This document shows, piece after piece, positions 1-8,447 of a stretch of DNA of 19,083 bases; position 1 is the first letter of the stretch, and every line of letters begins with the position of its first letter. Below the pieces are notes generated by a model. It saw only the letters and a program-made list of their open reading frames with translations. It was not told the origin of the DNA and did not search any database. A program made the position numbers and the translations under genes. Source of the DNA: Firmicutes bacterium UBA2595 (GTDB lineage: Bacteria > Bacillota > Thermincolia > Thermincolales > UBA2595); the NCBI GenBank assembly GCA_002339745.1, contig DDKP01000142.1, positions 1 through 19,083 on the forward strand, given 5' to 3'.

Positions 1-17
1 TATTTATCACACGATGC

Positions 18-45
18 AAAAAGAAAAGTGTCCCGGTAGGACACT
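18..45 (-). terminator. Rho-independent terminator of the 15-gene array
   Basis: Read on the minus strand, a perfect 7-bp stem (AGTGTCC / GGACACT, arms at 39-45 and 27-33, 5-nt loop at 34-38) is followed at once by a T-rich run (TTTTCTTTTT, 27-18). It begins about 15 nt after the stop of the last gene of the array, so it very probably ends the transcript coming from priA through the deacetylase-family gene. The stem plus T-tract is seen directly. Termination is inferred. Confidence 0.85.
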
Positions 46-60
46 ATAACGCACATAGGT

Positions 61-1107
61 TTATATCTTCCAATACTTCCTCTGGATATTTATTGCCTCA
101 TCGATGGTCATCCGCATCGTCGGCCTGGTGTGGTCCGGCGGCACGCCTTCAGGATCGTCAACCCGGACTCCATACTCACCGAATACATTTATTACAGCGG
201 ATACGGCGTGCCCGATAGCCCCGAGATTATATCCCCCCTCCAGGGCAGCAACAATCCTGCCTCCACATATTTCATCGGCTATTGTTTTAACCACTTCGGC
301 TATTTTGGCATATCCACTGCAGGTAAGGTTTAGCCCGGCCAGAGGGTCAGAGTAATGGGCATCAAAACCCGCCGAAATCATTATTAACTGGGGTTTGAAC
401 TGCCTGGCAACAGGTTCCAGCAGCTGGGTGAACGCGTAATAAAAGCCGCTGTCACCTGTTCCTCCTGCCAGAGGTACATTTATAGTATAGCCTTCACCCG
501 GTCCCATGCCCACTTCGGAAACCCATCCCGTCCCTGGGTAATGGCCCTGCTGGTGAGTGGAAAAGAACAGCACCGTTGGGTCTTTATAAAAGAATTCGGC
601 CGTCCCGTTGCCGTGATGAACATCCCAGTCGATAATCAGGATCCTCTCCAGCCCGTATGCTTCCTTGGCATGCTCGGCGCCGACAGCCACGTTGTTAAAC
701 AGGCAGAACCCCATAGCACGGCTGGACTTGGCATGATGGCCGGGAGGGCGTACCAGGGCGAAAGCCGAATCAATCTTACCGGTCATGACATCGTCAATAC
801 CGGCAATCACTCCACCGGCGGCCTTCAGGGCGGCTTCATAAGATCTCTCGGAAACCACGGTATCGGGGTCGAGGTAACCACCGCCCTGCTGAGCAAACTT
901 GGCCACTTTCTCTATATACGACAACTGGTGAACCTTCTCCAGCTGTTCTATAGTCGCTTCCAACGGCTGGATGTCCACCATCTTGTCCCTGATTCCATAA
1001 TGCTCAAGAGCTTCCAGTATATGCTTGAGCCGCATGGCGTTTTCAGGGTGTGAACCTGTGTTATGCTCCATAAATATCGGGTCATATATCAAACCAACTT
1101 TTTTCAT
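61..1107 (-). CDS. Histone deacetylase family protein (class II HDAC / acetylpolyamine amidohydrolase fold)
   Basis: This encodes a 348-residue arginase/deacetylase-fold zinc hydrolase. The family removes acetyl groups from acetyl-lysine, acetylpolyamines or related amides. Visible motifs are the active-site His pair in RPPGHHA (residues 124-125), the zinc ligands D162 and H164 in DWDVHHGNG, the third zinc ligand D249 in SAGFDAH, and the catalytic Tyr region EGGYN (289-294). All key residues are present, so it should be active. The length is normal for the bacterial family. I chose the ATG at 1107 because a strong purine-rich RBS (1111-1120) precedes it and the product starts MKKVGLIYDP. An in-frame ATG at 1137 would overlap rpe and lacks such a site. 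It lies 17 nt downstream of rpe and is last in the array. The substrate is unknown: a protein-lysine deacetylase (AcuC-like) and a small-amide hydrolase are both possible. Confidence 0.9.
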   Translation of the reverse strand: MKKVGLIYDPIFMEHNTGSHPENAMRLKHILEALEHYGIRDKMVDIQPLEATIEQLEKVHQLSYIEKVAKFAQQGGGYLDPDTVVSERSYEAALKAAGGVIAGIDDVMTGKIDSAFALVRPPGHHAKSSRAMGFCLFNNVAVGAEHAKEAYGLERILIIDWDVHHGNGTAEFFYKDPTVLFFSTHQQGHYPGTGWVSEVGMGPGEGYTINVPLAGGTGDSGFYYAFTQLLEPVARQFKPQLIMISAGFDAHYSDPLAGLNLTCSGYAKIAEVVKTIADEICGGRIVAALEGGYNLGAIGHAVSAVINVFGEYGVRVDDPEGVPPDHTRPTMRMTIDEAINIQRKYWKI

Positions 1108-1110
1108 TCT

Positions 1111-1120
1111 CTCCCCCCTC
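1111..1120 (-). promoter_or_regulatory. RBS deciding the deacetylase-family start
   Basis: The minus strand reads GAGGGGGGAG just upstream of the ATG at 1107 and just after the rpe stop (1125-1127). It favours the internal ATG over the in-frame ATG at 1137. Confidence 0.6.
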
Positions 1121-1124
1121 AATT

Positions 1125-1781
1125 CTATATCCTGCATCTCGCCCTTAATGTTCTGACAGCCGATGGAATGTCTTCCGCGCCGAATATCGCCGAACCGGCC
1201 ACAAGCACAGTCGCGCCCGCCCTGACGACTTCCGCGGCGGTCTCCCGGTTAATTCCCCCGTCAACCTGGATTTCAGTGTTGAGCCCGAGGCTGTTAACCC
1301 GCTCCCGGAGAGCTGCAATCTTGGGTAAAACCTGGCGGATGAACTGCTGGCCTCCAAACCCGGGGTTTACTGTCATGAGGAGAACCATATCCAGGTTTTC
1401 CAGCACGTACTCAATGGACTGCAGCGGTGTAGCTGGGTTTAGGGCAACAGCGGCTTTTACTCCAAAGGATTTGATAAGCTGGATGGAACGGTGCAGGTGG
1501 GGGCAGGCCTCGGCATGAACGCCGATGATGTCTGCGCCGGCTTTAACAAAATCCCCGACGTATTTATCAGGATTCTCAATCATCAGGTGGACGTCGAATA
1601 CCAATGTGCTTCGGGGTCTTAATGCTTCAACCACCAGGGGGCCGATGGTAATATTGGGTACAAAATGTCCGTCCATTACATCTATATGCAGGTACTCCAC
1701 CCCTGCTTCTTCCACCAGTCTTACCTGTTCTCCCAAACAGCTGAAGTCTGCGGATAAAATTGAAGGCGCAAGTTTTATCAT
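1125..1781 (-). CDS. rpe: Ribulose-phosphate 3-epimerase
   Basis: This cytosolic TIM-barrel enzyme interconverts D-ribulose 5-phosphate and D-xylulose 5-phosphate in the pentose phosphate pathway. The 218 residues match the family length. Active-site signatures are visible: S7 in LAPSILSADF, H32 and D34 in HIDVMDGHFVPN, H65 in DVHLM, the flexible loop MTVNPGFGGQ (136-145), and D174 in QVDGGI. The ATG at 1781 has a good RBS (GGAGAGGAG) in the 3' end of rsgA, and the rsgA stop is only 2 nt away, so the two are probably translated together. The rsgA-rpe pair is conserved downstream of prkC in Firmicutes, which supports the call. Confidence 0.97.
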   Translation of the reverse strand: MIKLAPSILSADFSCLGEQVRLVEEAGVEYLHIDVMDGHFVPNITIGPLVVEALRPRSTLVFDVHLMIENPDKYVGDFVKAGADIIGVHAEACPHLHRSIQLIKSFGVKAAVALNPATPLQSIEYVLENLDMVLLMTVNPGFGGQQFIRQVLPKIAALRERVNSLGLNTEIQVDGGINRETAAEVVRAGATVLVAGSAIFGAEDIPSAVRTLRARCRI

Positions 1782-1783
1782 CG

Positions 1784-2659
1784 TCAGTATCTCCTCTCCC
1801 GGACAGCGAGTTCTTCCAGAAAAACCAGGTAGTGAGCATATCTCTCCCGGCTTATCAGTCCTTCCTCCACTGCCTGCTTTACTGCGCAGCCGGGCTCAGC
1901 CCGGTGAAGGCATCCGTTGAACCTGCAGTTATCTATGTGAGAAATAAATTCCGGAAACATTTGGTCGAGACGCCTCTTATCCATTTCAGGCAGATGAAGG
2001 CTGCTGAATCCCGGGGTGTCCACCACCAGCGAACCGGGTTCCAATTCCAGCAGTTCAGTGTAACGGGTGGTATGGCGGCCCCTCCCTATCTTCTTGCTGA
2101 CCCTGCCTGTCTTCAGCCGGAAACCGGGATGTACGGCGTTTAGCAGTGAGGACTTGCCCGAACCCGATGGTCCGGCAAAAACGCTAATATGCCCGCGGAG
2201 ATACTGCCTGAACTGTTCCACGCCTGTGCCGCGGACAGCGCTGGTTACCAGGACCGGGTAACCTGCCTTCTGGTAAGGGGACGTGAGTTCCTCAACAGTT
2301 TCGTCATTCACCAGATCTACCTTGTTAAAACATATCACCGGGCTCAGTCCGGCCGCTTCGGCCTGGACCAGCATCCGGTCCAGGAGTTCGGTCTGGGGAT
2401 CGGGTTCGGCACAGGCAAAGGTTAAAATAACCTGGTCAACATTAGCCACCGGGGGCCTGTCCAGTTCGGTGGCGCGAGGCAAAACCTCTTCTATAACACC
2501 GGTTTTATCCCCCGTTTGCCGAACCCTGACTCTGTCGCCTGCCAGAACACTCTGCCTGGTTAACCGGAATTTGCCCCTCAGGCGGCATTCCCAAATTTCA
2601 TCGTTTATCTCAACATAATAAAAACCACTGTAGGCCCTTACCACAACGCCCTGCAGCAT
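1784..2659 (-). CDS. rsgA: Ribosome small-subunit-dependent GTPase A (RsgA/YloQ)
   Basis: This is a circularly permuted GTPase that helps late maturation of the 30S subunit. The 291 residues contain an N-terminal OB fold (about 1-65), then the GTPase motifs in permuted order: G4 NKVD (112-115), G1 GPSGSGKSS (163-171), G2 Thr in RHTT (about 197), and G3 DTPG (214-217). The C-terminal zinc knuckle has ligands C245, C250, H252 and C258. All motifs are intact. The ATG at 2659 follows a near-perfect RBS (TTAGGAGG) 9 nt after the prkC stop. In B. subtilis the homologue follows prkC and is a PrkC substrate (established for that organism), so the linkage of the kinase and a ribosome-assembly GTPase is preserved here. 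Confidence 0.97.
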   Translation of the reverse strand: MLQGVVVRAYSGFYYVEINDEIWECRLRGKFRLTRQSVLAGDRVRVRQTGDKTGVIEEVLPRATELDRPPVANVDQVILTFACAEPDPQTELLDRMLVQAEAAGLSPVICFNKVDLVNDETVEELTSPYQKAGYPVLVTSAVRGTGVEQFRQYLRGHISVFAGPSGSGKSSLLNAVHPGFRLKTGRVSKKIGRGRHTTRYTELLELEPGSLVVDTPGFSSLHLPEMDKRRLDQMFPEFISHIDNCRFNGCLHRAEPGCAVKQAVEEGLISRERYAHYLVFLEELAVRERRY

Positions 2660-2668
2660 AAAGACCTC

Positions 2669-4552
2669 CTAACTCACCAACCGTTCCTCGACAGGAGTAT
2701 CCATATTGTCAATAAACACCTGTATCTTACCCCTGTTAAAATAAGTTACCAGGCGGGTGAATTTTTCACCCGGGTTGTGTTCATCCTCATAAGCGGTCCT
2801 CTCCCCTGTTACATCCTGGACAACTATTTTTACCCTGTGGGTAAGCCCGTCGTTGGGGATTTCTATTTTGACCGCAGCAGTCTTTGCCACCGGGCCCGGC
2901 CCTTTGCTGAGCACCACCTTGACTTCGTCCCATTCCTCAAGGCGGGTTTCAGGCAGCGGCTCCTGGCGGACGACGTATCCGGACGGGTATTCCGTGCTTT
3001 CTTCCTGGGTAAGGTCCGAACTGAGGTTGAGCTTGGCTTTTTCCAGTTCAGCCCTGGCCGCCTCCAGTGACAGTCCCACCAGGTTTGGCACGGTTACGGG
3101 GCTGGGTTGAACGCCCTTGCTTACCCACAGCTTAACAGTGCTCCCGGCAATCGCTTTCGTATTCCCTTCCGGGACCTGCCGGATAACGGCGCCGGCAGTG
3201 ACCTCGTCGCTGTATTCCTCCGCTGCCACGGTCACTTCAAAATTGGCGTTTTCAAGGTCAATCCGTGCCGCTGTCAGTTCTTTCTTGACCACATCAGGCA
3301 CAATGGCCAAACTTGGGCCCATACTCACTGTCAGCGTAACTGTGGTATTCTGCTTAACTCGCCTCGGTGGAGCCGGGTCCTGGGAAATAACGATATTCGA
3401 TTCGACTTTGGGATCATTCTGTAACTGTATGTTATACCCCAGTTTCTTCTCATCGAGAATCTTTTTGGCATCTTCAACATGCTTATTCCTGACGTCAGGA
3501 ACCACCACTTCAGGAACATTCAGAAACATGTTTAACCCGTAAGCGGCTCCGGCCAACATCCCCAGGATAGCCGTAATGATAAGCAGCTTGGCCATTGGCC
3601 TCATCCTTCTTCTTTTTTTCCGGTAAGCGGGCTCCTCCCCGTTGCCCCTTCTCTCTTTTGTGATTATAACCGGTCCGTTGAGCACGCGGGTGGCAAATTC
3701 ATCAGCCTCCATAAACCGTGTGTCATCCGGGCTTTCTCCCACCGCTACCTTCCGCAAATCCCTGGCCATGTCCCCTGCAGTTCTGTAGCGCATGGTGGCG
3801 TCCTTTTCCATGGCCCGCAGGATAATCCTCTCCAGTTCCGGCATCACTTGGCGGTTCAGCCGGCTTGGGGGTATAGGCTCGTCCTTGATGTGTTTCAGCG
3901 CTACTGCGATAGGGGTCTCTCCTTCAAATGGCACTTTCCCGGTAACCATTTCGTAAAGCACAACACCCACGGAATAGATGTCTGACTTGGCCCCCATTGT
4001 TCCCCCCTTGGCCTGTTCGGGAGAGAAATAATGCACTGAACCGACTATCGTTTCCGAACTGGTCACAGTAACGGAACTCATCATCTGGGCAATTCCGAAA
4101 TCGGTGACCTTTACCTTCCCGTTTTCCGTCACCAAAATATTATGGGGTTTGATATCCCTGTGGATGATGCCGTTCTCATGGGCATGCTGAAGGCCTTCGC
4201 AAATCTGCCTGGCAATTTCCACCGCCTGGGTTAAAGGGAGTTTCACCTTCTCTTTGATTATCTGCTTGAGGTTCCGGCCTTCCACATACTCCATTACAAT
4301 GTAATGAGTTTCGCCTTCCTGCCCCACGTCGTAGACGCTTACCACATTTGGATGGGATAATTTGGCAACCGCCTGGGCTTCCTTGCGGAACCGGGAAACA
4401 AACTCTTCATCGCTGGTATACTCCGGACGGAGCATTTTAACGGTAACCAGGCGGTGTAAAAGGGTGTCCGTGGCCTTATAGACGATGGCCATTCCTCCCC
4501 CGCCTAGTTGAGATATGATTTCATACCTGTTCCCCAGCAATTTTCCGATCAA
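2669..4552 (-). CDS. prkC: PASTA-domain Ser/Thr protein kinase (PrkC/PknB/Stk1 type)
   Basis: This is a single-pass membrane kinase with 627 residues from the chosen start. The cytoplasmic kinase domain (about 8-270) shows the Gly-rich loop GGGGMA (17-22), K39, αC E58, HRDIKPHN (131-138), DFG (151-153), a Ser/Thr-rich activation segment and SPEQ (177-180). A basic juxtamembrane stretch precedes one TM helix (about 320-343). Outside the membrane are three PASTA repeats (about 347-412, 415-480, 485-551) and a tail of about 70 residues. PASTA domains bind muropeptides or lipid II, linking wall state to phosphorylation. I favour the TTG at 4552, with AGAGGTG six nt upstream and the product starting (M)IGKLLGNRYEI like relatives. 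A GTG at 4561 overlapping the pbpA stop is the alternative. The frame stays open to 4696, but that part lies inside pbpA and looks non-native. Confidence 0.96.
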   Translation of the reverse strand: MIGKLLGNRYEIISQLGGGGMAIVYKATDTLLHRLVTVKMLRPEYTSDEEFVSRFRKEAQAVAKLSHPNVVSVYDVGQEGETHYIVMEYVEGRNLKQIIKEKVKLPLTQAVEIARQICEGLQHAHENGIIHRDIKPHNILVTENGKVKVTDFGIAQMMSSVTVTSSETIVGSVHYFSPEQAKGGTMGAKSDIYSVGVVLYEMVTGKVPFEGETPIAVALKHIKDEPIPPSRLNRQVMPELERIILRAMEKDATMRYRTAGDMARDLRKVAVGESPDDTRFMEADEFATRVLNGPVIITKERRGNGEEPAYRKKRRRMRPMAKLLIITAILGMLAGAAYGLNMFLNVPEVVVPDVRNKHVEDAKKILDEKKLGYNIQLQNDPKVESNIVISQDPAPPRRVKQNTTVTLTVSMGPSLAIVPDVVKKELTAARIDLENANFEVTVAAEEYSDEVTAGAVIRQVPEGNTKAIAGSTVKLWVSKGVQPSPVTVPNLVGLSLEAARAELEKAKLNLSSDLTQEESTEYPSGYVVRQEPLPETRLEEWDEVKVVLSKGPGPVAKTAAVKIEIPNDGLTHRVKIVVQDVTGERTAYEDEHNPGEKFTRLVTYFNRGKIQVFIDNMDTPVEERLVS

Positions 4553-4557
4553 AGGTT

Positions 4558-5955
4558 TCACCTCTTCTGTCCTATCACCGTTTTCATTATTTCCCTGGCA
4601 ACAGGCGCCGCCTCGGCGCCGCCGGAACCGCCGTTCTCTATTATCACTGCGACCGCTACCCGGGGGTTGTCGGCAGGGGCAAATCCAATAAACCATGCAT
4701 GTGTTTTACCATGCGGATTCTCAGCGGACCCTGTTTTTCCCGCCACCTTTATCCCCGGAATCGAGGCGGGACTGCCCGTCCCATGGTCAACTGCCGCCAC
4801 CATCAGTTCCCGGAGAATACCGGCAGTACGATTATCAACAGCATTCCCAAGAAACCGGGGCTGCGAAACCCTCGTTCCAAAACCTTCAGGGCTCCTGATT
4901 TCATCAACCAGAGCGGGCGCCGGAATTTTGCCTCCATTGGCCACGGCCGAAGCCACCAGCGCCATACTCAGGGGAGTGACCATAACCCGGCCCTGCCCGA
5001 TAGCGGTCTCCCCCAGCTCCAGTCTTGACATATGGTCAGGGTCAGGTATCCTGCTGTTCTCAGTAAAAAGGTCAAAAGGTATGTTTCTTCCTATACCAAA
5101 ATTATGTGCCGTATTAACGAAATTCTTAGCGCCCTGTTCCAGGCCCAAAACCCCAAAAACGTAGTTGCTGGAGATGGCCATCGCCTGGGCCAAATTGAGC
5201 CTGCCCCTGGCCTGCCTGTCCTCGATGCGCCTTCCCTCGATCACCACATACCCGGGGGCATCAAAAATCCTGTCCGCCGTTTCGGGCTTTTGGGTCAGGA
5301 TTCCCGCCGCTGTAATTACTTTCATAGTCGAGCCGGGAGGATAAAGGCCCTGGGTCGCCCTGTTCAGCAACGGGCTCTTTTGGTCTTGTCTCAATTTCTC
5401 CCAATCACTCTCAATGCGCTCCGGGTTAAATCCCGGCCTGCTCACCATGGCCAGGACCCGACCGGTGGCAGGCTCCATGACCACAACAGCGGCCCTGCGG
5501 TTTCCCAGCAGGCGGTATGTCAACTGCTGCAAACCCGCATCCAGGCTTAACACAATGTCATTACCGCGCTTGCCGGCGCCAATTCTTTTCAAGGCCCAGG
5601 AACCATCACCGTACCAGCCGCTCTCCAGTCCGAGAAGCACATGGTTGTACGCTGATTCCAGGCCCGAGCGGCCGTATTTCTCGGAAAGGTAGCCGGTAAT
5701 ATTTCCTGTTATTTCACCATAAGGATAACTCCTTCTTTTTTCCCCTTTATCCTCAACCGTTTCGGCCAGCACACTGCCGGTACTGTCCAAAATTCGCCCC
5801 CTGACTATTGATTTCTCCAGCAGCAGGAGCCGCTTGTTACGGGGGTGGTTTAATAAATACGGGGCCTTATATACCTGAAGGTACGTGAGATAGATGATTA
5901 CCACCGAAAAAGCCGAAATGATCAAACCGGCGATTCTCACAATGTTCCTGTTCAT
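4558..5955 (-). CDS. pbpA: Class B penicillin-binding protein (PbpA-like peptidoglycan transpeptidase)
   Basis: This D,D-transpeptidase crosslinks peptidoglycan outside the membrane. The 465 residues comprise a short cytoplasmic N-terminus, one uncleaved TM anchor (about 7-27), a compact pedestal region (about 30-150) and a C-terminal transpeptidase domain. That domain carries the three penicillin-binding motifs: SxxK (S209-K212, in GSTMK), SxN (S262-N264, in SSN) and KTG (407-409). It is short for a class B PBP and has no PASTA tail. That matches the PbpA subfamily encoded beside rodA and PASTA kinases in actinobacteria. It starts 1 nt after the stop of the FtsW/RodA gene, with GGAG six nt upstream. 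The two probably form the usual glycosyltransferase-transpeptidase pair. The substrate-level role (elongation or division) is inferred from context. Confidence 0.94.
   Translation of the reverse strand: MNRNIVRIAGLIISAFSVVIIYLTYLQVYKAPYLLNHPRNKRLLLLEKSIVRGRILDSTGSVLAETVEDKGEKRRSYPYGEITGNITGYLSEKYGRSGLESAYNHVLLGLESGWYGDGSWALKRIGAGKRGNDIVLSLDAGLQQLTYRLLGNRRAAVVVMEPATGRVLAMVSRPGFNPERIESDWEKLRQDQKSPLLNRATQGLYPPGSTMKVITAAGILTQKPETADRIFDAPGYVVIEGRRIEDRQARGRLNLAQAMAISSNYVFGVLGLEQGAKNFVNTAHNFGIGRNIPFDLFTENSRIPDPDHMSRLELGETAIGQGRVMVTPLSMALVASAVANGGKIPAPALVDEIRSPEGFGTRVSQPRFLGNAVDNRTAGILRELMVAAVDHGTGSPASIPGIKVAGKTGSAENPHGKTHAWFIGFAPADNPRVAVAVIIENGGSGGAEAAPVAREIMKTVIGQKR
4559..4565 (-). promoter_or_regulatory. 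RBS deciding the prkC start
   Basis: AGAGGTG on the minus strand lies inside the last codons and stop of pbpA, six nt before the TTG at 4552. The GTG at 4559-4561 is itself part of this site, so the ribosome more likely starts at the TTG. Either way, translation of pbpA and prkC is probably coupled. Confidence 0.55.
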
Positions 5956-5956
5956 A

Positions 5957-7228
5957 TTATGCTCCGTCCTCGGCGGAAATCTTTATCAGCAGCCCCAGCA
6001 GGATATAGTTGGATACCAGGGAACTGCCCCCGTAGCTGATAAAAGGAAGAGTAATGCCTGTTAAAGGAAGCAGTTTTATTACTCCGCCGATAATTACCAG
6101 GGTTTGAATCGCAACCAGGGAGGTCAGTCCTGCGGCCAGCAGGGTACCGAACCCGGTTTTTGACTTCAGCGCTATCCTAAAACCCCGGTATATCACCAGG
6201 CAGTAAATTATCAGAAGGGCTGCGGCGCCCAACAGGCCTGTTTCTTCACTCCAGGTGGAAAAAACAAAATCCGTATGGGCTGCCGGTACCAATGAAGGCT
6301 GGCCCAAGCCCAAACCGGTGCCGTACATCCCGCCTGAACCGATAGCAAAGAGGGACTGGACTATCTGGTAACCCTTGCCGTCAATGTCAAGCCAGGGATT
6401 TAACCATACGGTCACTCTCACCCGGACATGAGCAAAAAGATAATAACCGAGGGCGCCTCCCAGTGAAAAAAGCAAAGCGCCGGTGAATATATAAGGCCAT
6501 CTGCCGGTTGATATATAGATCATGGCCAGGAAAGTGCCAAAGTAAATGAGGGCCGTACCTAAATCCCTTTGAAAAACCAGCATAACCAGGGAGAGGCCCC
6601 ACATTACCAGCAACGGCCCCGCATATTGAAGACTGGGAACGGGAATTCCCAGGATATTTCTTGTTCCAGCTGTTAAAATTTCCTTTTTTTCTTCCAGGTA
6701 GCCCGCCAGAAAAATAACCAGTATAATCTTGACAAGTTCTGACGGCTGAAACCTCAAAAACCCCAGTTCGATCCAGCTGCGGGCTCCTCCTGCTTCGACA
6801 CCGAACAGGATTGTCGCCAGGAGAAGCAAAAGCCCGCTAAATATATAAATATATTTATAGTCTTCAAGGCTTTTGTAATTTCTCAATCCCCTGACGGTTA
6901 ACAAAAACGCCAACAACCCCACGGATAACCAGATAAACTGCCGTTCGGCAAACTCCGGCGCCAGCCGCAATATGATCAGTAAACCGGCCACGTTCAGCAT
7001 GGAAGTCAGTGGAAACAGCAGGAGGTCTCCGTTAGCCCCCCATTTTTCCAAAAGCAGATAGGTGATCAGCATCGCCAGGGAAACCGTAAGGCTCAACAGA
7101 ACCGGGAGCCGGATATCCTTTACTGCCCCGGCCTGAAACAGGCTGAGCAGCCCCAGCCACAGGAAAAGTAATACATAAATAAAAAGAGAACGCTCCGTAC
7201 GCCGTACTACCGAAAGCATTGTCATCAT
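5957..7228 (-). CDS. FtsW/RodA/SpoVE-family (SEDS) peptidoglycan glycosyltransferase
   Basis: This polytopic membrane enzyme polymerises lipid II into glycan strands together with a cognate class B PBP. The 423 residues are dominated by hydrophobic helices throughout. SEDS landmarks are GGARSWI (147-153), FQPSELVK (160-167), QRDLGTA (220-226), the probable catalytic Asp D320 in AAHTDFVFS, E329 in SEETG, and the family signature LPFISYGGSS (394-403). The extra N-terminal helices make it resemble RodA-type proteins found next to PbpA. Start: the ATG at 7228 gives MMTML, but the AGGG immediately before it is better spaced for the ATG at 7219 (MLSVVRR). It lies between prpC and pbpA. I cannot tell FtsW from RodA by sequence alone; context favours a RodA-like role. 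Confidence 0.94.
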   Translation of the reverse strand: MMTMLSVVRRTERSLFIYVLLFLWLGLLSLFQAGAVKDIRLPVLLSLTVSLAMLITYLLLEKWGANGDLLLFPLTSMLNVAGLLIILRLAPEFAERQFIWLSVGLLAFLLTVRGLRNYKSLEDYKYIYIFSGLLLLLATILFGVEAGGARSWIELGFLRFQPSELVKIILVIFLAGYLEEKKEILTAGTRNILGIPVPSLQYAGPLLVMWGLSLVMLVFQRDLGTALIYFGTFLAMIYISTGRWPYIFTGALLFSLGGALGYYLFAHVRVRVTVWLNPWLDIDGKGYQIVQSLFAIGSGGMYGTGLGLGQPSLVPAAHTDFVFSTWSEETGLLGAAALLIIYCLVIYRGFRIALKSKTGFGTLLAAGLTSLVAIQTLVIIGGVIKLLPLTGITLPFISYGGSSLVSNYILLGLLIKISAEDGA

Positions 7229-7257
7229 CCCTAAATTTGAACTGACAGGCGTCGGGG

Positions 7258-7980
7258 TTATTCCACCTGGTACAGGATGACAGTAATATTATCATCACCA
7301 CCGCGTGCCAGGGCCCGTTCTATCATCTGCTGTGCCTTTTCCCCCAGGGATTCCCCGTCTGTCGCAACCTTCTTCATTTCGTCCAGGTCCACAAGATTTG
7401 ACAGGCCGTCAGTGCACAGGATAACTATATCACCTTTTTTGACAGGTTCAACATCTACATCAACGCCGACAGTCGGTGATGTTCCCACCGCCCTGGTCAG
7501 AATATTCCTGTGAGGGTGTTTTTCGGCCTCTTGTCGGGTCAATCCCCCGTTCTTCACCAGTTCGTTGACCAAAGAGTGGTCACTGGTTAACAGCTTTATC
7601 ATATTACCGCGGACCAGGTAAGCCCTGGAATCCCCGACATGGGCCACGAAAATTTTATCTCCTCTGGGCAGGACCGCCGTCAGCGTGGTTCCCATTCCGT
7701 GGAATTCTTCCCCTTCATCACGGCTGTAGCCATATACTGTTGTATTTGCGTGGTCAAACGCCTTCCTCAGGGCTTCAGGCGGGTTGTCTTTCAGAAACTG
7801 GCGATTATTTCTCAGGTAAGACGCCATGGCCTCAAGAGCCAGTTTACTGGCCGTCTCTCCCGCTTTATGCCCTCCCATACCGTCGGCCACGGCAAGAAGC
7901 TGGATATCATCGCATATACAGCTATTGTCCTCATTACTCTTTCTGACCAGACCGATATGAGACAGCCTACTCCACTTCAT
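7258..7980 (-). CDS. prpC: PP2C-family Ser/Thr phosphatase (PrpC/Stp1/PstP type)
   Basis: This is a Mn/Mg-dependent phosphatase of 240 residues that reverses phosphorylation by the neighbouring PASTA kinase. All PPM metal-site motifs are present: RKSNEDN (13-19, with D18), ADGMGGH (32-38, with D33), HVGDSRAY (114-121), SDHSL (133-137), CTDGL (189-193, with D191) and GGDDN (227-231, with D230). It is the short form with only the catalytic domain and no TM anchor, unlike mycobacterial PstP. The ATG at 7980 follows a GAGGTGGGAG site, and its first 14 nt overlap the end of the upstream FHA gene, so the two are probably coupled. In Bacillus prpC directly precedes prkC; here two wall-synthesis genes separate them. 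Confidence 0.96.
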   Translation of the reverse strand: MKWSRLSHIGLVRKSNEDNSCICDDIQLLAVADGMGGHKAGETASKLALEAMASYLRNNRQFLKDNPPEALRKAFDHANTTVYGYSRDEGEEFHGMGTTLTAVLPRGDKIFVAHVGDSRAYLVRGNMIKLLTSDHSLVNELVKNGGLTRQEAEKHPHRNILTRAVGTSPTVGVDVDVEPVKKGDIVILCTDGLSNLVDLDEMKKVATDGESLGEKAQQMIERALARGGDDNITVILYQVE

Positions 7981-8428
7981 ACTCCCACCTCACGAACTTA
8001 AAGCTCACACCTGCAATTCTTATTGCATCTCCGTGTGAAAGGGAAACAGGCTCCTTTACTCGCACGCCATTAATATATGTTCCATTTATGCTGTTTAAAT
8101 CCTCCAAAAAAAATTTCCCCTGTTTAAAAATAATTTGCATGTGATCATGAGAAACAAAAGAATCCGTCAAACTAAGGTGATTATGCTTGCCCCGGCCAAC
8201 CCGCGTTGCCGCGCTCAACTTAATTACTTCTCCCGGTCTGACGGCAGGATCATTGCTTTCTGTTACTACCAGCTCTGCCCCGGACGGAACCTGTTTTCCG
8301 GGCGTCCGGTTGGCGCCCTTGGCTGAAACCCGGCGAAGGTCAGTCAGAATAAAATGAAACACTCTTAAAATGAAAAGGTAAAGGATTGCCAATAGGCCGA
8401 ACTTTAAAACCAGAAAGACAACCCGCAT
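7967..8428 (-). CDS. Membrane-anchored FHA domain protein (FhaB/FipA-like)
   Basis: A 153-residue protein with an N-terminal hydrophobic helix (about 4-28), a linker of about 40 residues and a C-terminal forkhead-associated domain (about 70-148). The phosphothreonine-binding residues are all present: G78-R79 in RVGRG, S93-H94 in VSHDH, and N115-G116 plus N120-G121 in INGTYINGVR. It should read phospho-Thr marks placed by the PASTA kinase and hold partners at the membrane. The mycobacterial counterpart FhaB (FipA) acts in cell division, so that role is an analogy only. It overlaps prpC by 14 nt and follows the fhaA-like gene by 19 nt. The RBS before the ATG at 8428 (AGGG, 3 nt spacing) is weak, so expression may depend on upstream translation. 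Confidence 0.9.
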   Translation of the reverse strand: MRVVFLVLKFGLLAILYLFILRVFHFILTDLRRVSAKGANRTPGKQVPSGAELVVTESNDPAVRPGEVIKLSAATRVGRGKHNHLSLTDSFVSHDHMQIIFKQGKFFLEDLNSINGTYINGVRVKEPVSLSHGDAIRIAGVSFKFVRWEYEVE

Positions 8429-8447
8429 ATGCCCTGCCGCACCACCT

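Noticed and set aside
541..1053. Plus-strand open frame of 170 codons opposite the deacetylase-family gene
   Set aside because: It is the mirror of a conserved coding frame with no family similarity that I recognise.
4562..4696. N-terminal extension of the PASTA kinase
   Set aside because: The extra residues are Arg/Cys-rich, come from the pbpA coding region in another frame, and precede the conserved IGKLLGNRYE start.
4508..5164. Plus-strand open frame of 218 codons opposite pbpA and prkC
   Set aside because: It is antisense to two well-supported genes, has a Pro/Arg/Ser-rich composition, no RBS and no recognisable domain; an antisense shadow.
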